Assembly (NCBI GenBank): GCA_017624675.1
Contig: JAGAMO010000009.1
Location: forward strand, 124,001-188,000
Source: Clostridia bacterium
GTDB taxonomy: Bacteria; Bacillota; Clostridia; Oscillospirales; Acutalibacteraceae
DNA: 64,000 nucleotides
Direction: 5' to 3'
In this document: positions 8,466 through 15,402 of the stretch, one piece after another
Layout of the letters: every line of letters begins with the position of its first letter
How positions within the stretch are numbered: the first letter of the stretch is position 1
Position numbers and translations under genes: made by a program
Notes under the pieces: generated by a model
Seen by the model: only the letters and a program-made list of their open reading frames with translations
What the model was told of the DNA's origin: nothing
Databases searched by the model: none

Positions 8466-9163
8466 ACCTCCACAGGTTTTAAAAAACGGCGGTAATCTTC
8501 TTTAAAACTTTTGTAATATTTACGGCTTGGATGAATTTCCTTGCCGTTTTTTAATTTTATAGTATCATTGTTATACCTACTTATATGGCTTAAATTCACA
8601 ATAAAAGCACGGTTTGTTTTGCAAAAACGACTTTTAGGCAGACACTCAAAAACCTGCGCCATTGTTTTATGACAATAAAGGGTTTCTTCCGAAAGATGTA
8701 TATAACAGTATTTATTGTCCGCCTCCAAATAATAAATATTTTCGGTGCTTATACAAACGGTGTCCGTACCGTCCTTAACAAGAATGGGGTAATTTTCTCC
8801 CTTTTTGGCAAAAAAATCCTCTAAAACCGAAAAAATATTTTCCTTCCACTCGGATTTTAAAAGAAATCCATAAGGATTAACCTTAAAAGACTCAAAAATA
8901 AAATCGGTATAATCACTCACAAATATAATAGGGGTATTATCCCCTCTGCTTCTTAAACACTCTGCCGTTTCAAGACCGTTTATACTACTTAGATGATACT
9001 CCATAAAAATTAAATTATAGTCATATTTTGACCTTAATATTTCCTCGCCTGAAATAAAACATTCCACTACAATTTCGATTTTGTTTTTATTCGCATAAAG
9101 GTAAACCGCTCTTTTAAACTGTAATAAAAACGCTTTATCAATATCACAAACAGCCACCCTCAT
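8462..9163 (-). CDS. LytTR-family response regulator with a degenerate receiver domain
   Basis: 233-residue regulator: an N-terminal CheY-like receiver (about 1-120) then a LytTR DNA-binding domain (about 135-230; IYYLEADNKYCYIH, FCKTNRAFIVNLSHI). LytTR proteins bind promoter repeats to control surface, toxin or bacteriocin genes. The receiver position normally held by the phosphorylated Asp (LIFLDI) reads LIFMEYHL, so Asp is replaced by Glu. The frame is open back to 9295, but the -10 box of a perfect promoter lies at 9287-9292, so that start cannot be transcribed. MRVAVCDID at 9163 is the natural receiver start, although its ribosome site is weak. No histidine kinase adjoins it. Confidence 0.82.
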   Translation of the reverse strand: MRVAVCDIDKAFLLQFKRAVYLYANKNKIEIVVECFISGEEILRSKYDYNLIFMEYHLSSINGLETAECLRSRGDNTPIIFVSDYTDFIFESFKVNPYGFLLKSEWKENIFSVLEDFFAKKGENYPILVKDGTDTVCISTENIYYLEADNKYCYIHLSEETLYCHKTMAQVFECLPKSRFCKTNRAFIVNLSHISRYNNDTIKLKNGKEIHPSRKYYKSFKEDYRRFLKPVEV

Positions 9164-9286
9164 TTCAAAATCATACCTTTTCCCTGTTTTTATTCGCAAA
9201 TCCTTCTCAAAAAGCACTGACATTTTTTGTAATTTTGTTTTTTTAACAGTCTGCGCGTTACGGCGGATTGTTATTTTTTTGCTACG

Positions 9287-9315
9287 ATTATACAATAATA
9301 TGCAATTTATGTCAA
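9287..9315 (-). promoter_or_regulatory. Consensus sigma-A promoter of the LytTR regulator
   Basis: Minus-strand TTGACA (9315-9310), 17-base spacer, TATAAT (9292-9287). Both hexamers are perfect. The start near 9280 leaves a leader of about 115 bases and rules out translation starts upstream. Confidence 0.85.
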
Positions 9316-9461
9316 TACTTTAATGTGAAATTATGTTATTTTAGTAATTCGTTCCTTTTTTTCTACCTTTTACTCCCTTTTTCTACAAAATTCTCCAAAC
9401 TTCGTATATATGGTCTTTTGAAAGAGAAAGGAATTTAAAATCAAAAGCCTTACAAAACAAA

Positions 9462-9495
9462 AACCTTCCTCTTTCTATAGAAAAAAAGGAAGGTT
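9462..9495 (+). promoter_or_regulatory. Hairpin that buries the sigma-factor ribosome site
   Basis: AACCTTCCT (9462-9470) pairs perfectly with AGGAAGGTT (9487-9495), and the loop holds a further self-complementary TTTCTATAGAAA. The 3' arm contains the Shine-Dalgarno AGGAAGG, 10 bases before the ATG at 9504. Folding would therefore block translation. This suggests an RNA thermometer, an antisense target or another translational switch; no aptamer was recognised. Confidence 0.6.
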
Positions 9496-9503
9496 GGAAA
9501 ATT

Positions 9504-10022
9504 ATGGAAAACAGTTGTTTGCTTACCCTTTTGGGTAAATTTAGAAAAGGCGATATGTCGGTATTCCCCGTAATTTTTTCGGAGTTTGAAGGGCTTATAA
9601 AGCACTATTCAAGGAAAAGCGAAGCCGAAGATACCGCCGAGGAACTCTCGGTATTTTTGCTCGAGCTTTTGTATAAATTAGATGCTTCCCGTTTTGCTGG
9701 AATATCAGGCGACGGACTTTCTAGATATATAGCCGTTAGCCTGAGAAACAAATATATAGCATACTCCAGTCAAAACGATAAATTCAAAAAGTCTATACTT
9801 TGTATTCCAAACGAATGCACCTATATAGAGGATTCTTCAAAGCTCACATTTTTAAAAGATGCATTAAAATATTTAACACCAAAGCAAAAGGCAGTTATAC
9901 AGCTTAAATACATATATAATTACAGCGATGTTGAAATTGGGTTAAGGTTGAATATTACACGTCAATCGGTAAACCAACTCAAAATACGAGCCATAGAGCG
10001 TTTAAGGGAGTATCTATTATGA
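9504..10022 (+). CDS. Small alternative sigma-70 family factor
   Basis: 172-residue sigma factor with region 2 (about 5-90) and region 4 (about 110-170) only. LTPKQKAVIQLKYIYNYSDV followed by LNITRQSVNQLKIRAIERL is a typical sigma region-4 helix-turn-helix. The DTAEELSVFLLELLYKLD segment resembles the clostridial factors related to UviA/TcdR, which drive toxin or bacteriocin genes; that link is family knowledge only. No toxin gene is in the window. The ribosome site is inside a hairpin, and the stop overlaps a small downstream gene (ATGA). A weak promoter-like TCTACA-N17-TATATA lies at about 9383-9411. Confidence 0.8.
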   Translation: MENSCLLTLLGKFRKGDMSVFPVIFSEFEGLIKHYSRKSEAEDTAEELSVFLLELLYKLDASRFAGISGDGLSRYIAVSLRNKYIAYSSQNDKFKKSILCIPNECTYIEDSSKLTFLKDALKYLTPKQKAVIQLKYIYNYSDVEIGLRLNITRQSVNQLKIRAIERLREYLL

Positions 10023-10183
10023 GGGAAATTACAATTTATAGAGTAAGAAAAAGTTTCAAGGATATAAAATCACAAAAGGGCGCCTTTTTTCTTTTCGAGT
10101 CGGCCGTTAAAACGGCAAAAAAACACCGCCTCAACGTTTACGATAATAAGGGAAAGCTTTTGTATGAATCTAAAAAGCATTAA
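10019..10183 (+). CDS. 54-residue basic protein resembling a clostridial lysin C-terminal repeat
   Basis: ATG at 10019 overlaps the sigma-factor stop (ATGA), giving 54 residues: MREITIYRVRKSFKDIKSQK then GAFFLFESAVKTAKKHRLNV and YDNKGKLLYESKKH. The pattern YRVRKS-x-D-x-KSQ-x-GAF followed by VYD-x-x-GK-x-x-Y resembles the short C-terminal domain of many clostridial N-acetylmuramoyl-L-alanine amidases and endolysins, here standing alone. That match is from memory. There is no signal peptide. Coupling to the sigma factor suggests a regulatory partner (for example an anti-sigma-like or sensing peptide), but this is inference. A terminator follows directly. Confidence 0.7.
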   Translation: MREITIYRVRKSFKDIKSQKGAFFLFESAVKTAKKHRLNVYDNKGKLLYESKKH

Positions 10184-10184
10184 A

Positions 10185-10208
10185 AAAAGACCGCAAAAGC
10201 GGTCTTTT
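10185..10208. terminator. Bidirectional terminator between the sigma operon and gdhA
   Basis: AAAAGACCGC-AAAA-GCGGTCTTTT is a perfect 10-bp stem with A and T tracts on both sides. It serves the sigma-factor pair on plus and gdhA on minus. Confidence 0.9.
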
Positions 10209-10222
10209 AATATGTATAAATA

Positions 10223-11575
10223 TTAGTAAGCAATACCCTGAGCAATCATTGCTTCGGCAACCTTTTCGAAACCTGCAATGTTAGCACCTGCAACAAGGTC
10301 TCCGTCCATGCCGTATTTAGCAGCAGCATCATAGGAGTTCTTAACAATGTTAGACATAATCTGATAGAGCTTTGCGTCAACCTCTTCAGCAGTCCAGCTA
10401 TATCTCATAGAGTTCTGGCTCATTTCAAGACCGGAAACTGCAACACCGCCGGCATTAACAGCCTTGGAGGGAGCAACTAAAAGTCCGCTCTCTCTGAGGT
10501 AAGACATAGCCTCTTCGGTAGTAGGCATATTAGCAACCTCAACATAATACTTAACACCGTTTGCAACTATGTTCTTAGCATCCTCGATGCCAACCTCGTT
10601 CTGAGTAGCGCAAGGCATTACGATGTCAACCTTAGTGTTCCAAGGACGCTGACCGGGGAAGTATTCTACGCCAAACTTATCAGCATAGTCCTTAACCATA
10701 TCGCGACCGGAAGCACGCATCTCGAGAAGATAGTTGATTTTCTCATCGGTGCTGATACCGTCTTTATCGTAAACATAACCGTCAGGACCGGAAATTGTAA
10801 GAACCTTACCGCCAAGCTCGGTGAGTTTCTTAACGGTACCCCAAGCAACATTACCGAAGCCGGAAACTGCAAAGGTCTTGCCCTTAATGTCTTCGCCGAA
10901 GTGCTTGAGCATTTCAACAGTGTAATAAACAGCGCCGAAGCCTGTAGCCTCAGGACGGATAAGAGAACCGCCGTAAGGAAGACCCTTACCGGTTAAAACG
11001 CCAACAAACTCATTGCGAAGTCTCTTATACTGACCAAAGAGATAACCTACCTCACGAGCGCCAACGCCGATGTCACCTGCAGGAACGTCGGTATCTGCGC
11101 CAATGTGCTTAGCAAGTTCAGTCATAAAGCTTTGGCAGAAACGCATAATCTCTCCATCAGAACGGCCTCTGGGGTCGAAGTCGGAGCCACCCTTACCGCC
11201 GCCCATGGGGAGACTTGTAAGGCTGTTTTTAAAGGTTTGCTCGAAACCTAAGAACTTCATAATAGAAGCGTTAACTGTGGGATGGAAACGAAGACCGCCC
11301 TTGTAAGGACCGATAGCAGAGTTAAACTGAACACGGTAACCGCGGTTAACCTGTACCTTACCATTATCGTCTACCCAAGAAACTCTGAAAGAAATCATTC
11401 TTTCAGGCTCAACCATTCTTTCAATAACACCGTTTGCCTCATATTTGGGGTTTGCTTCAACAACGGGCTCGATAGATTCCAAAACCTCTTTAACTGCCTG
11501 TAAAAACTCGTTTTCACCGGCACTTCTCTTGGCTACATCTTCGTAAACCCTGTTTAAATAAGCTGATTTAAACAT
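10223..11575 (-). CDS. gdhA: NADP-type glutamate dehydrogenase
   Basis: 450-residue hexameric GDH that assimilates ammonia onto 2-oxoglutarate. Visible features: RVSWVDDNGKVQVNRGYRVQ, GPYKGGLRFHP (substrate Lys), PMGGGKGGSDFDP with the catalytic Lys, PAGDIGVGAREVGYLFG, and SGFGNVAWG, the dinucleotide-binding GxGxxA-like turn. Length and motifs match the 450-residue family typical of gut Clostridia and E. coli GdhA. It has its own promoter and terminator and is monocistronic. NADP preference is inferred from the subfamily. Confidence 0.96.
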   Translation of the reverse strand: MFKSAYLNRVYEDVAKRSAGENEFLQAVKEVLESIEPVVEANPKYEANGVIERMVEPERMISFRVSWVDDNGKVQVNRGYRVQFNSAIGPYKGGLRFHPTVNASIMKFLGFEQTFKNSLTSLPMGGGKGGSDFDPRGRSDGEIMRFCQSFMTELAKHIGADTDVPAGDIGVGAREVGYLFGQYKRLRNEFVGVLTGKGLPYGGSLIRPEATGFGAVYYTVEMLKHFGEDIKGKTFAVSGFGNVAWGTVKKLTELGGKVLTISGPDGYVYDKDGISTDEKINYLLEMRASGRDMVKDYADKFGVEYFPGQRPWNTKVDIVMPCATQNEVGIEDAKNIVANGVKYYVEVANMPTTEEAMSYLRESGLLVAPSKAVNAGGVAVSGLEMSQNSMRYSWTAEEVDAKLYQIMSNIVKNSYDAAAKYGMDGDLVAGANIAGFEKVAEAMIAQGIAY

Positions 11576-11619
11576 CTAAATTACCTCCGTTAAAATAATA
11601 ATAAAATTTTCACCTATAT

Positions 11620-11648
11620 AGAATACTACTATTTTTTTTGTGAGTCAA
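11620..11648 (-). promoter_or_regulatory. Sigma-A promoter of gdhA
   Basis: Minus-strand TTGACT (11648-11643), 17-base spacer, TATTCT (11625-11620), about 45 bases before the gdhA ATG, which has a GGAGG site. Confidence 0.75.
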
Positions 11649-11711
11649 TAAAAAATTGCTAATATCATACATTTTTTTACCTTTTTCACAGTGGGAAAGT
11701 TATATTAATAA

Positions 11712-11740
11712 TTGACCTTTAGTTAATTTACTGATATAAT
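11712..11740 (+). promoter_or_regulatory. Sigma-A promoter of mnmA-ACT-UPF0210
   Basis: TTGACC (11712-11717), 17-base spacer, TATAAT (11735-11740). The expected start is near 11747, about 24 bases before the mnmA ATG. Confidence 0.8.
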
Positions 11741-11770
11741 TACAATAATATTTTGAAAGGTTTAAGGCTG

Positions 11771-12808
11771 ATGGAAAAGGTATTAGTCGGCATGAGCGGT
11801 GGGGTGGATTCCTCTGCCTGTGCTTTGATTTTAAAAGAAACGGGTTTTTCTGTTACAGGACTTACCCTCTCCCTTTGCGAAAAGGACAACAGCAGAGATA
11901 TATCCGACGCAAAATCCGTTTGCGAGAAACTCCATATAAAACACCTTAACATTGACCTTTCAAATGACTTTAAGCAAAAGGTTGTAATCCCTTTTATAGA
12001 TGAATATAAAATGGGGCTTACCCCAAACCCTTGCCTTGAGTGTAACAAATACATTAAATTTGGCAAGATGCTAGATATCGCTCTTGATAAGGGTTTTGAC
12101 AAAATCGCAACGGGTCATTACGCAAGGGTTGAAAAGCTGGGCGACCGATATGTCCTCAAAAAAGCCAAGGATTTATCCAAAGACCAGTCTTATGTTTTAT
12201 ACAGTCTGACCCAACATCAGTTAAAGCATTTATTGTTGCCGTTGGGTGATTTAACAAAAAGTGACATCAGAGAAAAGGCTGAAAAAGCAGAGCTTGTAAA
12301 CGCAAACCGACCCGATTCACAGGATATTTGCTTTGTGCCCGACGGTGACTATGCCGCCTTTATACAAAAAACCGACGGATTTGTTAGTGAGGCAGGAGAT
12401 TATGTCGACCTTGAGGGCAATGTTTTGGGCAAACACGAGGGCGTTATTCATTACACAATAGGTCAAAGAAAAGGTCTTAAAATCGCTCTCGGAAAACCAC
12501 AGTTTGTAATTGATAAAAACGCCGAAAAAAATACCGTTATTTTAGGCGACGAAGAACATCTTTTTAAAAATAAGGTTTTGGTGAGTGATGTGAACTTTAT
12601 CCCCTTTGACACCTTGGAAAAGGAAATGAGGGTAAAGGCAAAGCTTCGCTACCGCCACACAGAACAACCCGCCACAATATATCCTTTGGAAAACGGGCAG
12701 GTTAAAATTGTTTTTGACGAGCCTCAAAGAGCGCCATCGGCAGGTCAAGCCGCTGTTTTTTATGACGGCGACACTGTGGTAGGCGGCGGGAAAATTATCG
12801 ACATATAA
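11771..12808 (+). CDS. mnmA: tRNA 2-thiouridine(34) synthase
   Basis: 345-residue ATP-dependent thiouridylase that thiolates U34 of tRNA-Lys, -Glu and -Gln. Visible: the PP-loop VLVGMSGGVDSSACAL, TPNPCLECNKYIKFG with the first catalytic Cys, ATGHYAR, and NRPDSQDICFVPDGDY with the second catalytic Cys. The C-terminal beta-barrel is complete. ATG 11771 is preferred over the in-frame 11753 because the promoter start lies near 11747 and the product then begins at the P-loop strand MEKVLVG. Family length is about 360, so this is slightly compact. Confidence 0.93.
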   Translation: MEKVLVGMSGGVDSSACALILKETGFSVTGLTLSLCEKDNSRDISDAKSVCEKLHIKHLNIDLSNDFKQKVVIPFIDEYKMGLTPNPCLECNKYIKFGKMLDIALDKGFDKIATGHYARVEKLGDRYVLKKAKDLSKDQSYVLYSLTQHQLKHLLLPLGDLTKSDIREKAEKAELVNANRPDSQDICFVPDGDYAAFIQKTDGFVSEAGDYVDLEGNVLGKHEGVIHYTIGQRKGLKIALGKPQFVIDKNAEKNTVILGDEEHLFKNKVLVSDVNFIPFDTLEKEMRVKAKLRYRHTEQPATIYPLENGQVKIVFDEPQRAPSAGQAAVFYDGDTVVGGGKIIDI

Positions 12809-12833
12809 ATTATATAGTTTAAGGAGAATATTT

Positions 12834-13103
12834 ATGAGAACTGTTGTATCTGTTATGGGAAAGGACACTGTAGGCATTATTTCAAAGGTAAGCGCCGTTT
12901 GTAACGAGTGTAATGTTAATATCTTAGATATTACACAGTCGGTGCTTGATGATATCTTTGTAATGGTAATGCTTACCGACATTTCTGCTTCAAACTGCAG
13001 TTTTGCCGATTTTTCAGATAAAATGATGTCTTTGGGTAAGGAAAATTGCCTTGATATTCGTGTTATGCACGAGGATATTTTCAATTCTATGCACAGAATT
13101 TAA
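12834..13103 (+). CDS. ACT-domain protein (UPF0237 family)
   Basis: 89-residue single ACT domain beginning [20 protein letters not shown], with [13 protein letters not shown]. This is the DUF-type ACT protein that normally precedes a UPF0210 (PFL family) gene in Clostridia and streptococci, exactly as here, 11 bases upstream. ACT domains bind small ligands, often amino acids; the ligand and the partner's function are unknown. An AAGGAG site lies before the ATG. Confidence 0.9.
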   Translation: MRTVVSVMGKDTVGIISKVSAVCNECNVNILDITQSVLDDIFVMVMLTDISASNCSFADFSDKMMSLGKENCLDIRVMHEDIFNSMHRI

Positions 13104-13114
13104 GGGGAAAAATA

Positions 13115-14473
13115 ATGATTAATCTTAATGATATAATGGAAACCATAAATATGATTTCCGAAGAAAATCTTGACATTCGTACCGTTACTATGGGTATTTC
13201 TCTTTTGGACTGCGCCCACAGTGACCCCGATGTTGCCTGTCAGAAAATTTATGACAAAATCACACGCCTTGCGGGAAATTTAGTTCAGGTTGCCGAGGAT
13301 ATCGAGCGTGAGTACGGTATTCCGATTATAAACAAGCGAATCTCTGTTACTCCTATCGCTATGATAGCGGCGGCTTCGGGCGGCAACCCTGTTCAGTTTG
13401 CGAAGACTCTTCAAAGGGCGGCTGACGCTACGGGCGTTAACTTTATCGGCGGTTATTCCGCTTTAGTACATAAAGGCTTCTCTGCGGGAGACGAAGCGCT
13501 TATCCGCTCTATCCCCGAAGCATTATCGGTTACAAACAATATCTGCTCATCGGTTAACATTGGCTCTACCAAGGCAGGTATTAATATGGACGCCGTTAAA
13601 TTAATGGGTCAAATTGTTCGTGAAACCGCCGAAATCACAGCCGACCGCGACTGTATCGGTTGCGCTAAATTGGTTGTTTTCTGCAACGCTGTTGAGGATA
13701 ATCCCTTTATGGCGGGCGCTTTCCACGGTGTTGGCGAGCCCGACTGTGTTATTCACGTTGGCGTTTCGGGACCGGGCGTTGTTCAAGCGGCACTAAAGAA
13801 ATGCCCCGACGGTGATTTAGGTCAACTCGCCGAGATTATTAAGCGCACTGCATTTAAAATTACCCGTATGGGTCAGTTGGTTGGTTGTGAGGCTTCAAAA
13901 CGCTTGGGTGTACCCTTTGGAATTGTTGACCTGTCCCTTGCTCCTACCCCCGCTGTCGGCGACTCGGTTGCCCACATTTTAGAGGAAATGGGTCTTGAGG
14001 CTTGCGGTACCCACGGCACCACCGCAGCTTTGGCAATGCTAAACGACGCTGTTAAAAAGGGCGGCGTTATGGCGTCATCTTCCGTTGGCGGACTTTCGGG
14101 CGCATTTATCCCCGTTTCGGAAGATGCAGGTATGATAGCATCAGCAAGGTCGGGCGATTTAGAGCTTTCCAAGTTAGAGGCTATGACCGCCGTTTGCTCG
14201 GTCGGACTTGATATGATAGTAATTCCGGGCGAAACCCCCGCCGAGGTAATCTCCGCAATTATTGCCGACGAAGCGGCTATCGGTATGGTAAACACCAAGA
14301 CCACCGCTGTAAGAGTAATCCCCGCCATAGGCAAAAAGGCTGGCGAGGAATTGGAATTTGGCGGACTTTTAGGCTCGGGTCCCATTATGAAGGTAAACCT
14401 TACAAAATCGCCTAAAAAGTTTATAGACCGTGCAGGTCGTATCCCCGCTCCGCTTCAGAGTCTTAAGAATTAA
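13115..14473 (+). CDS. UPF0210 (PFL) family protein
   Basis: 452-residue conserved protein of unknown function; the length is exactly that of the family. It begins [20 protein letters not shown] and has many Gly/Ala-rich segments ([23 protein letters not shown] region, [15 protein letters not shown]). Relatives are distantly pyruvate-formate-lyase-like by name only; no glycyl-radical motif is visible, so no radical chemistry is claimed. The co-located ACT protein suggests regulation by a small molecule. A terminator follows at 14481-14512. Confidence 0.9.
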   Translation: MINLNDIMETINMISEENLDIRTVTMGISLLDCAHSDPDVACQKIYDKITRLAGNLVQVAEDIEREYGIPIINKRISVTPIAMIAAASGGNPVQFAKTLQRAADATGVNFIGGYSALVHKGFSAGDEALIRSIPEALSVTNNICSSVNIGSTKAGINMDAVKLMGQIVRETAEITADRDCIGCAKLVVFCNAVEDNPFMAGAFHGVGEPDCVIHVGVSGPGVVQAALKKCPDGDLGQLAEIIKRTAFKITRMGQLVGCEASKRLGVPFGIVDLSLAPTPAVGDSVAHILEEMGLEACGTHGTTAALAMLNDAVKKGGVMASSSVGGLSGAFIPVSEDAGMIASARSGDLELSKLEAMTAVCSVGLDMIVIPGETPAEVISAIIADEAAIGMVNTKTTAVRVIPAIGKKAGEELEFGGLLGSGPIMKVNLTKSPKKFIDRAGRIPAPLQSLKN

Positions 14474-14480
14474 AATCATA

Positions 14481-14512
14481 AACCCTCAGCAGTAACAAAA
14501 CTGTTGAGGGTT
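14481..14512 (+). terminator. Terminator after UPF0210
   Basis: AACCCTCA (14481-14488) pairs with TGAGGGTT (14505-14512), extended by CAG/CTG inside, followed by GGTTTTAT. Confidence 0.8.
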
Positions 14513-14523
14513 GGTTTTATGAA

Positions 14524-14708
14524 TATAATCACACCGTAGGTGTGGATGTAATCAACACGAAGTGTTGTATGTAATCGCAACTTTAGTTGCGTATGTAATC
14601 AAGCCAAAGTCAACGAGATTCAAGGCTTAAGCCTTGATGACATACAGTTCGCACGGCGAACTGATTACATACGCCTAACGGCGATTACATACCAAGCCTT
14701 CGGCTTGG
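14524..14708. repeat. Short-hairpin array A with invariant linker TATGTAATC / GATTACATA
   Basis: Six tiny perfect hairpins with unrelated arms are separated by a constant 9-base linker. Left half: CACACC-GTA-GGTGTG (14530-14544), linker GATGTAATC, CAACAC-GAA-GTGTTG (14553-14567), linker TATGTAATC, CGCAAC-TTTA-GTTGCG (14576-14591), linker TATGTAATC. The centre is a 16-base palindrome at 14621-14636. In the right half the linker is reverse-complemented: GATGACATA, CAGTTCGC-ACG-GCGAACTG (14645-14663), GATTACATA, CGCC-TAAC-GGCG (14672-14683), GATTACATA, CCAAGCC-TTC-GGCTTGG (14692-14708). There is no coding frame of note. Function unknown. Confidence 0.85.
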
Positions 14709-14710
14709 AT

Positions 14711-14744
14711 AAAAATAAGACAGTCCGAAGACTGTCTTATTTTT
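14711..14744. terminator. Strong bidirectional hairpin at the end of array A
   Basis: AAAAATAAGACAGTC (14711-14725) pairs perfectly with 14730-14744 around a CGAA loop. It has A-tract and T-tract flanks, so it should stop transcription from both sides. Confidence 0.75.
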
Positions 14745-14911
14745 TGGAGCGGGTGATGGGAATTTGTCTCGGCACTCCCGTGCCTATCGCCTCGCTAACG
14801 CTCGTTGCCGCGTCGCACAAACAGTCCACTGGACTGTTTGTTATTGCTCCTTGTTCGATTCCCATCAATACAACAAAAAAAGAGAAGCCGTGCCTAAAGG
14901 CACAACTCCTC
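14742..14911. repeat. tRNA-Gly 3'-end duplicate, inverted T-arm fragment and hairpins
   Basis: Bases 14742-14763 repeat exactly, in the same orientation, the 22 bases at 14912-14933 that span the CCA end, acceptor stem and part of the T arm of the tRNA-Gly gene. A 15-base T-arm fragment, GTTCGATTCCCATCA (14853-14867), occurs in the opposite orientation. Between them are hairpins GGCAC-TCCC-GTGCC (14771-14784) and ACAAACAGTCC-ACT-GGACTGTTTGT (14817-14841, 11 bp). No integrase or gene fits in the 148 bases. It looks like a small scar or repeat expansion at a tRNA 3' end. Confidence 0.65.
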
Positions 14912-14914
14912 TTT
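14876..14914 (-). terminator. Terminator after tRNA-Gly
   Basis: On minus, directly after the CCA end, AAAAGAG, GTGCC-TTTA-GGCAC and CTCTTTTTTT form a two-part stem ending in a T run. Confidence 0.75.
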
Positions 14915-14989
14915 TGGAGCGGGTGATGGGAATCGAACCCACACGACCAGCTTGGAAGGCTGGGATTCTAGCCATTGAACTACACCCGC
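14915..14989 (-). tRNA. tRNA-Gly (anticodon TCC)
   Basis: The minus-strand cloverleaf is complete. Acceptor GCGGGTG/CACCCGC, anticodon stem CCAGC/GCTGG with loop CTTCCAA (anticodon TCC), and T arm GTGGG-TTCGATT-CCCAT. The discriminator T is followed by an encoded CCA at 14917-14915. Length is 75 with CCA. It reads glycine GGA/GGG codons. It has its own promoter and terminator and stands alone. Confidence 0.97.
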
Positions 14990-15007
14990 ATATTTGGAAC
15001 AGATAAT

Positions 15008-15036
15008 ATCATATCACAAAGTAAATTATTAGTCAA
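15008..15036 (-). promoter_or_regulatory. Promoter of tRNA-Gly
   Basis: Minus-strand TTGACT (15036-15031), 17-base spacer, TATGAT (15013-15008), starting about 12 bases before the mature tRNA 5' end. Confidence 0.75.
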
Positions 15037-15065
15037 GAAGTTTTTTGAAAAATTGGAACAAAAAC

Positions 15066-15094
15066 TTGACAAAAACATATCATAATGATATACT
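15066..15094 (+). promoter_or_regulatory. Promoter of the T-box operon
   Basis: TTGACA (15066-15071), 17-base spacer, TATACT (15089-15094). Transcription would start near 15101, just before the T-box stem I. It is divergent from the tRNA-Gly promoter. Confidence 0.85.
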
Positions 15095-15111
15095 AATTTA
15101 AAAATTAAATG

Positions 15112-15366
15112 CGTTGAAGGAATTATTTTTAGTATTTTGCGCGTTTTAGAGAGCCGTCGGGTGGTGCAAGACGGTACGGCAATGCTTAAAAAGCCTCATT
15201 CCTGAGCAGAACGGCTGAATTTTCAGTAAGTCGTTACGGCTGTGCCCCGTTATCATGGCAAAAAGCTTGTTGGAGCTTTACAGAGAGACCGTTTTTAACG
15301 GTAATCAGGGTGGTACCGCGAATTTTTCGTCCCTGAGATTGCAAAAGCAGTCTCAGGGCTTTTTTA
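15112..15366 (+). promoter_or_regulatory. T-box riboswitch, probably leucine-specific (CTC specifier)
   Basis: Transcription-attenuating leader that senses uncharged tRNA. It shows the stem I AGTA (15131), the AGAGAG bulge (15148-15153), the distal GGGTGGTG loop and the invariant T-box AGGGTGGTACCGCG (15307-15320). The terminator CCCTGAGATTGC-AAAA-GCAGTCTCAGGG runs to a T6 run at 15366. The stem I base pairs AGGAAT (15118-15123) with ATTCCT (15198-15203). The triplet immediately 5' of that strand, CTC (15195-15197), is the best specifier and reads Leu. The GCC just before it is the alternative, but it lacks the usual following purine. The riboswitch call is certain; the amino acid is moderately supported. 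Confidence 0.95.
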
Positions 15367-15402
15367 TTGTGAGACTGACATTTAAGAAAGTGAGAAAATT
15401 TT

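Noticed and set aside
9164..9295. 44-residue N-terminal extension of the LytTR regulator.
   Set aside because: It would start on the -10 box of the gene's own promoter, upstream of the transcription start.
13115..14473. UPF0210 protein considered as a pyruvate formate-lyase or other glycyl-radical enzyme because of the 'PFL family' name.
   Set aside because: No C-terminal glycyl-radical motif or catalytic Cys pair is visible.
14524..14708. Array A considered as a CRISPR array.
   Set aside because: The constant part is only 9 bases, the intervals are palindromes of varied length rather than unique 30-40 bp spacers, and no cas genes are present.
14742..14933. The tRNA-Gly repeat considered as attL/attR of an integrated element.
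   Set aside because: Only 148 bp lie between the copies and there is no integrase or cargo; at most it is a scar.
14705..15006. Two plus-strand frames across the tRNA-Gly locus, one reading LERVMGIEPTRPAWKAGIL.
   Set aside because: This peptide is the well-known artefact of translating the antisense strand of tRNA-Gly; the region is tRNA, repeats and terminators.
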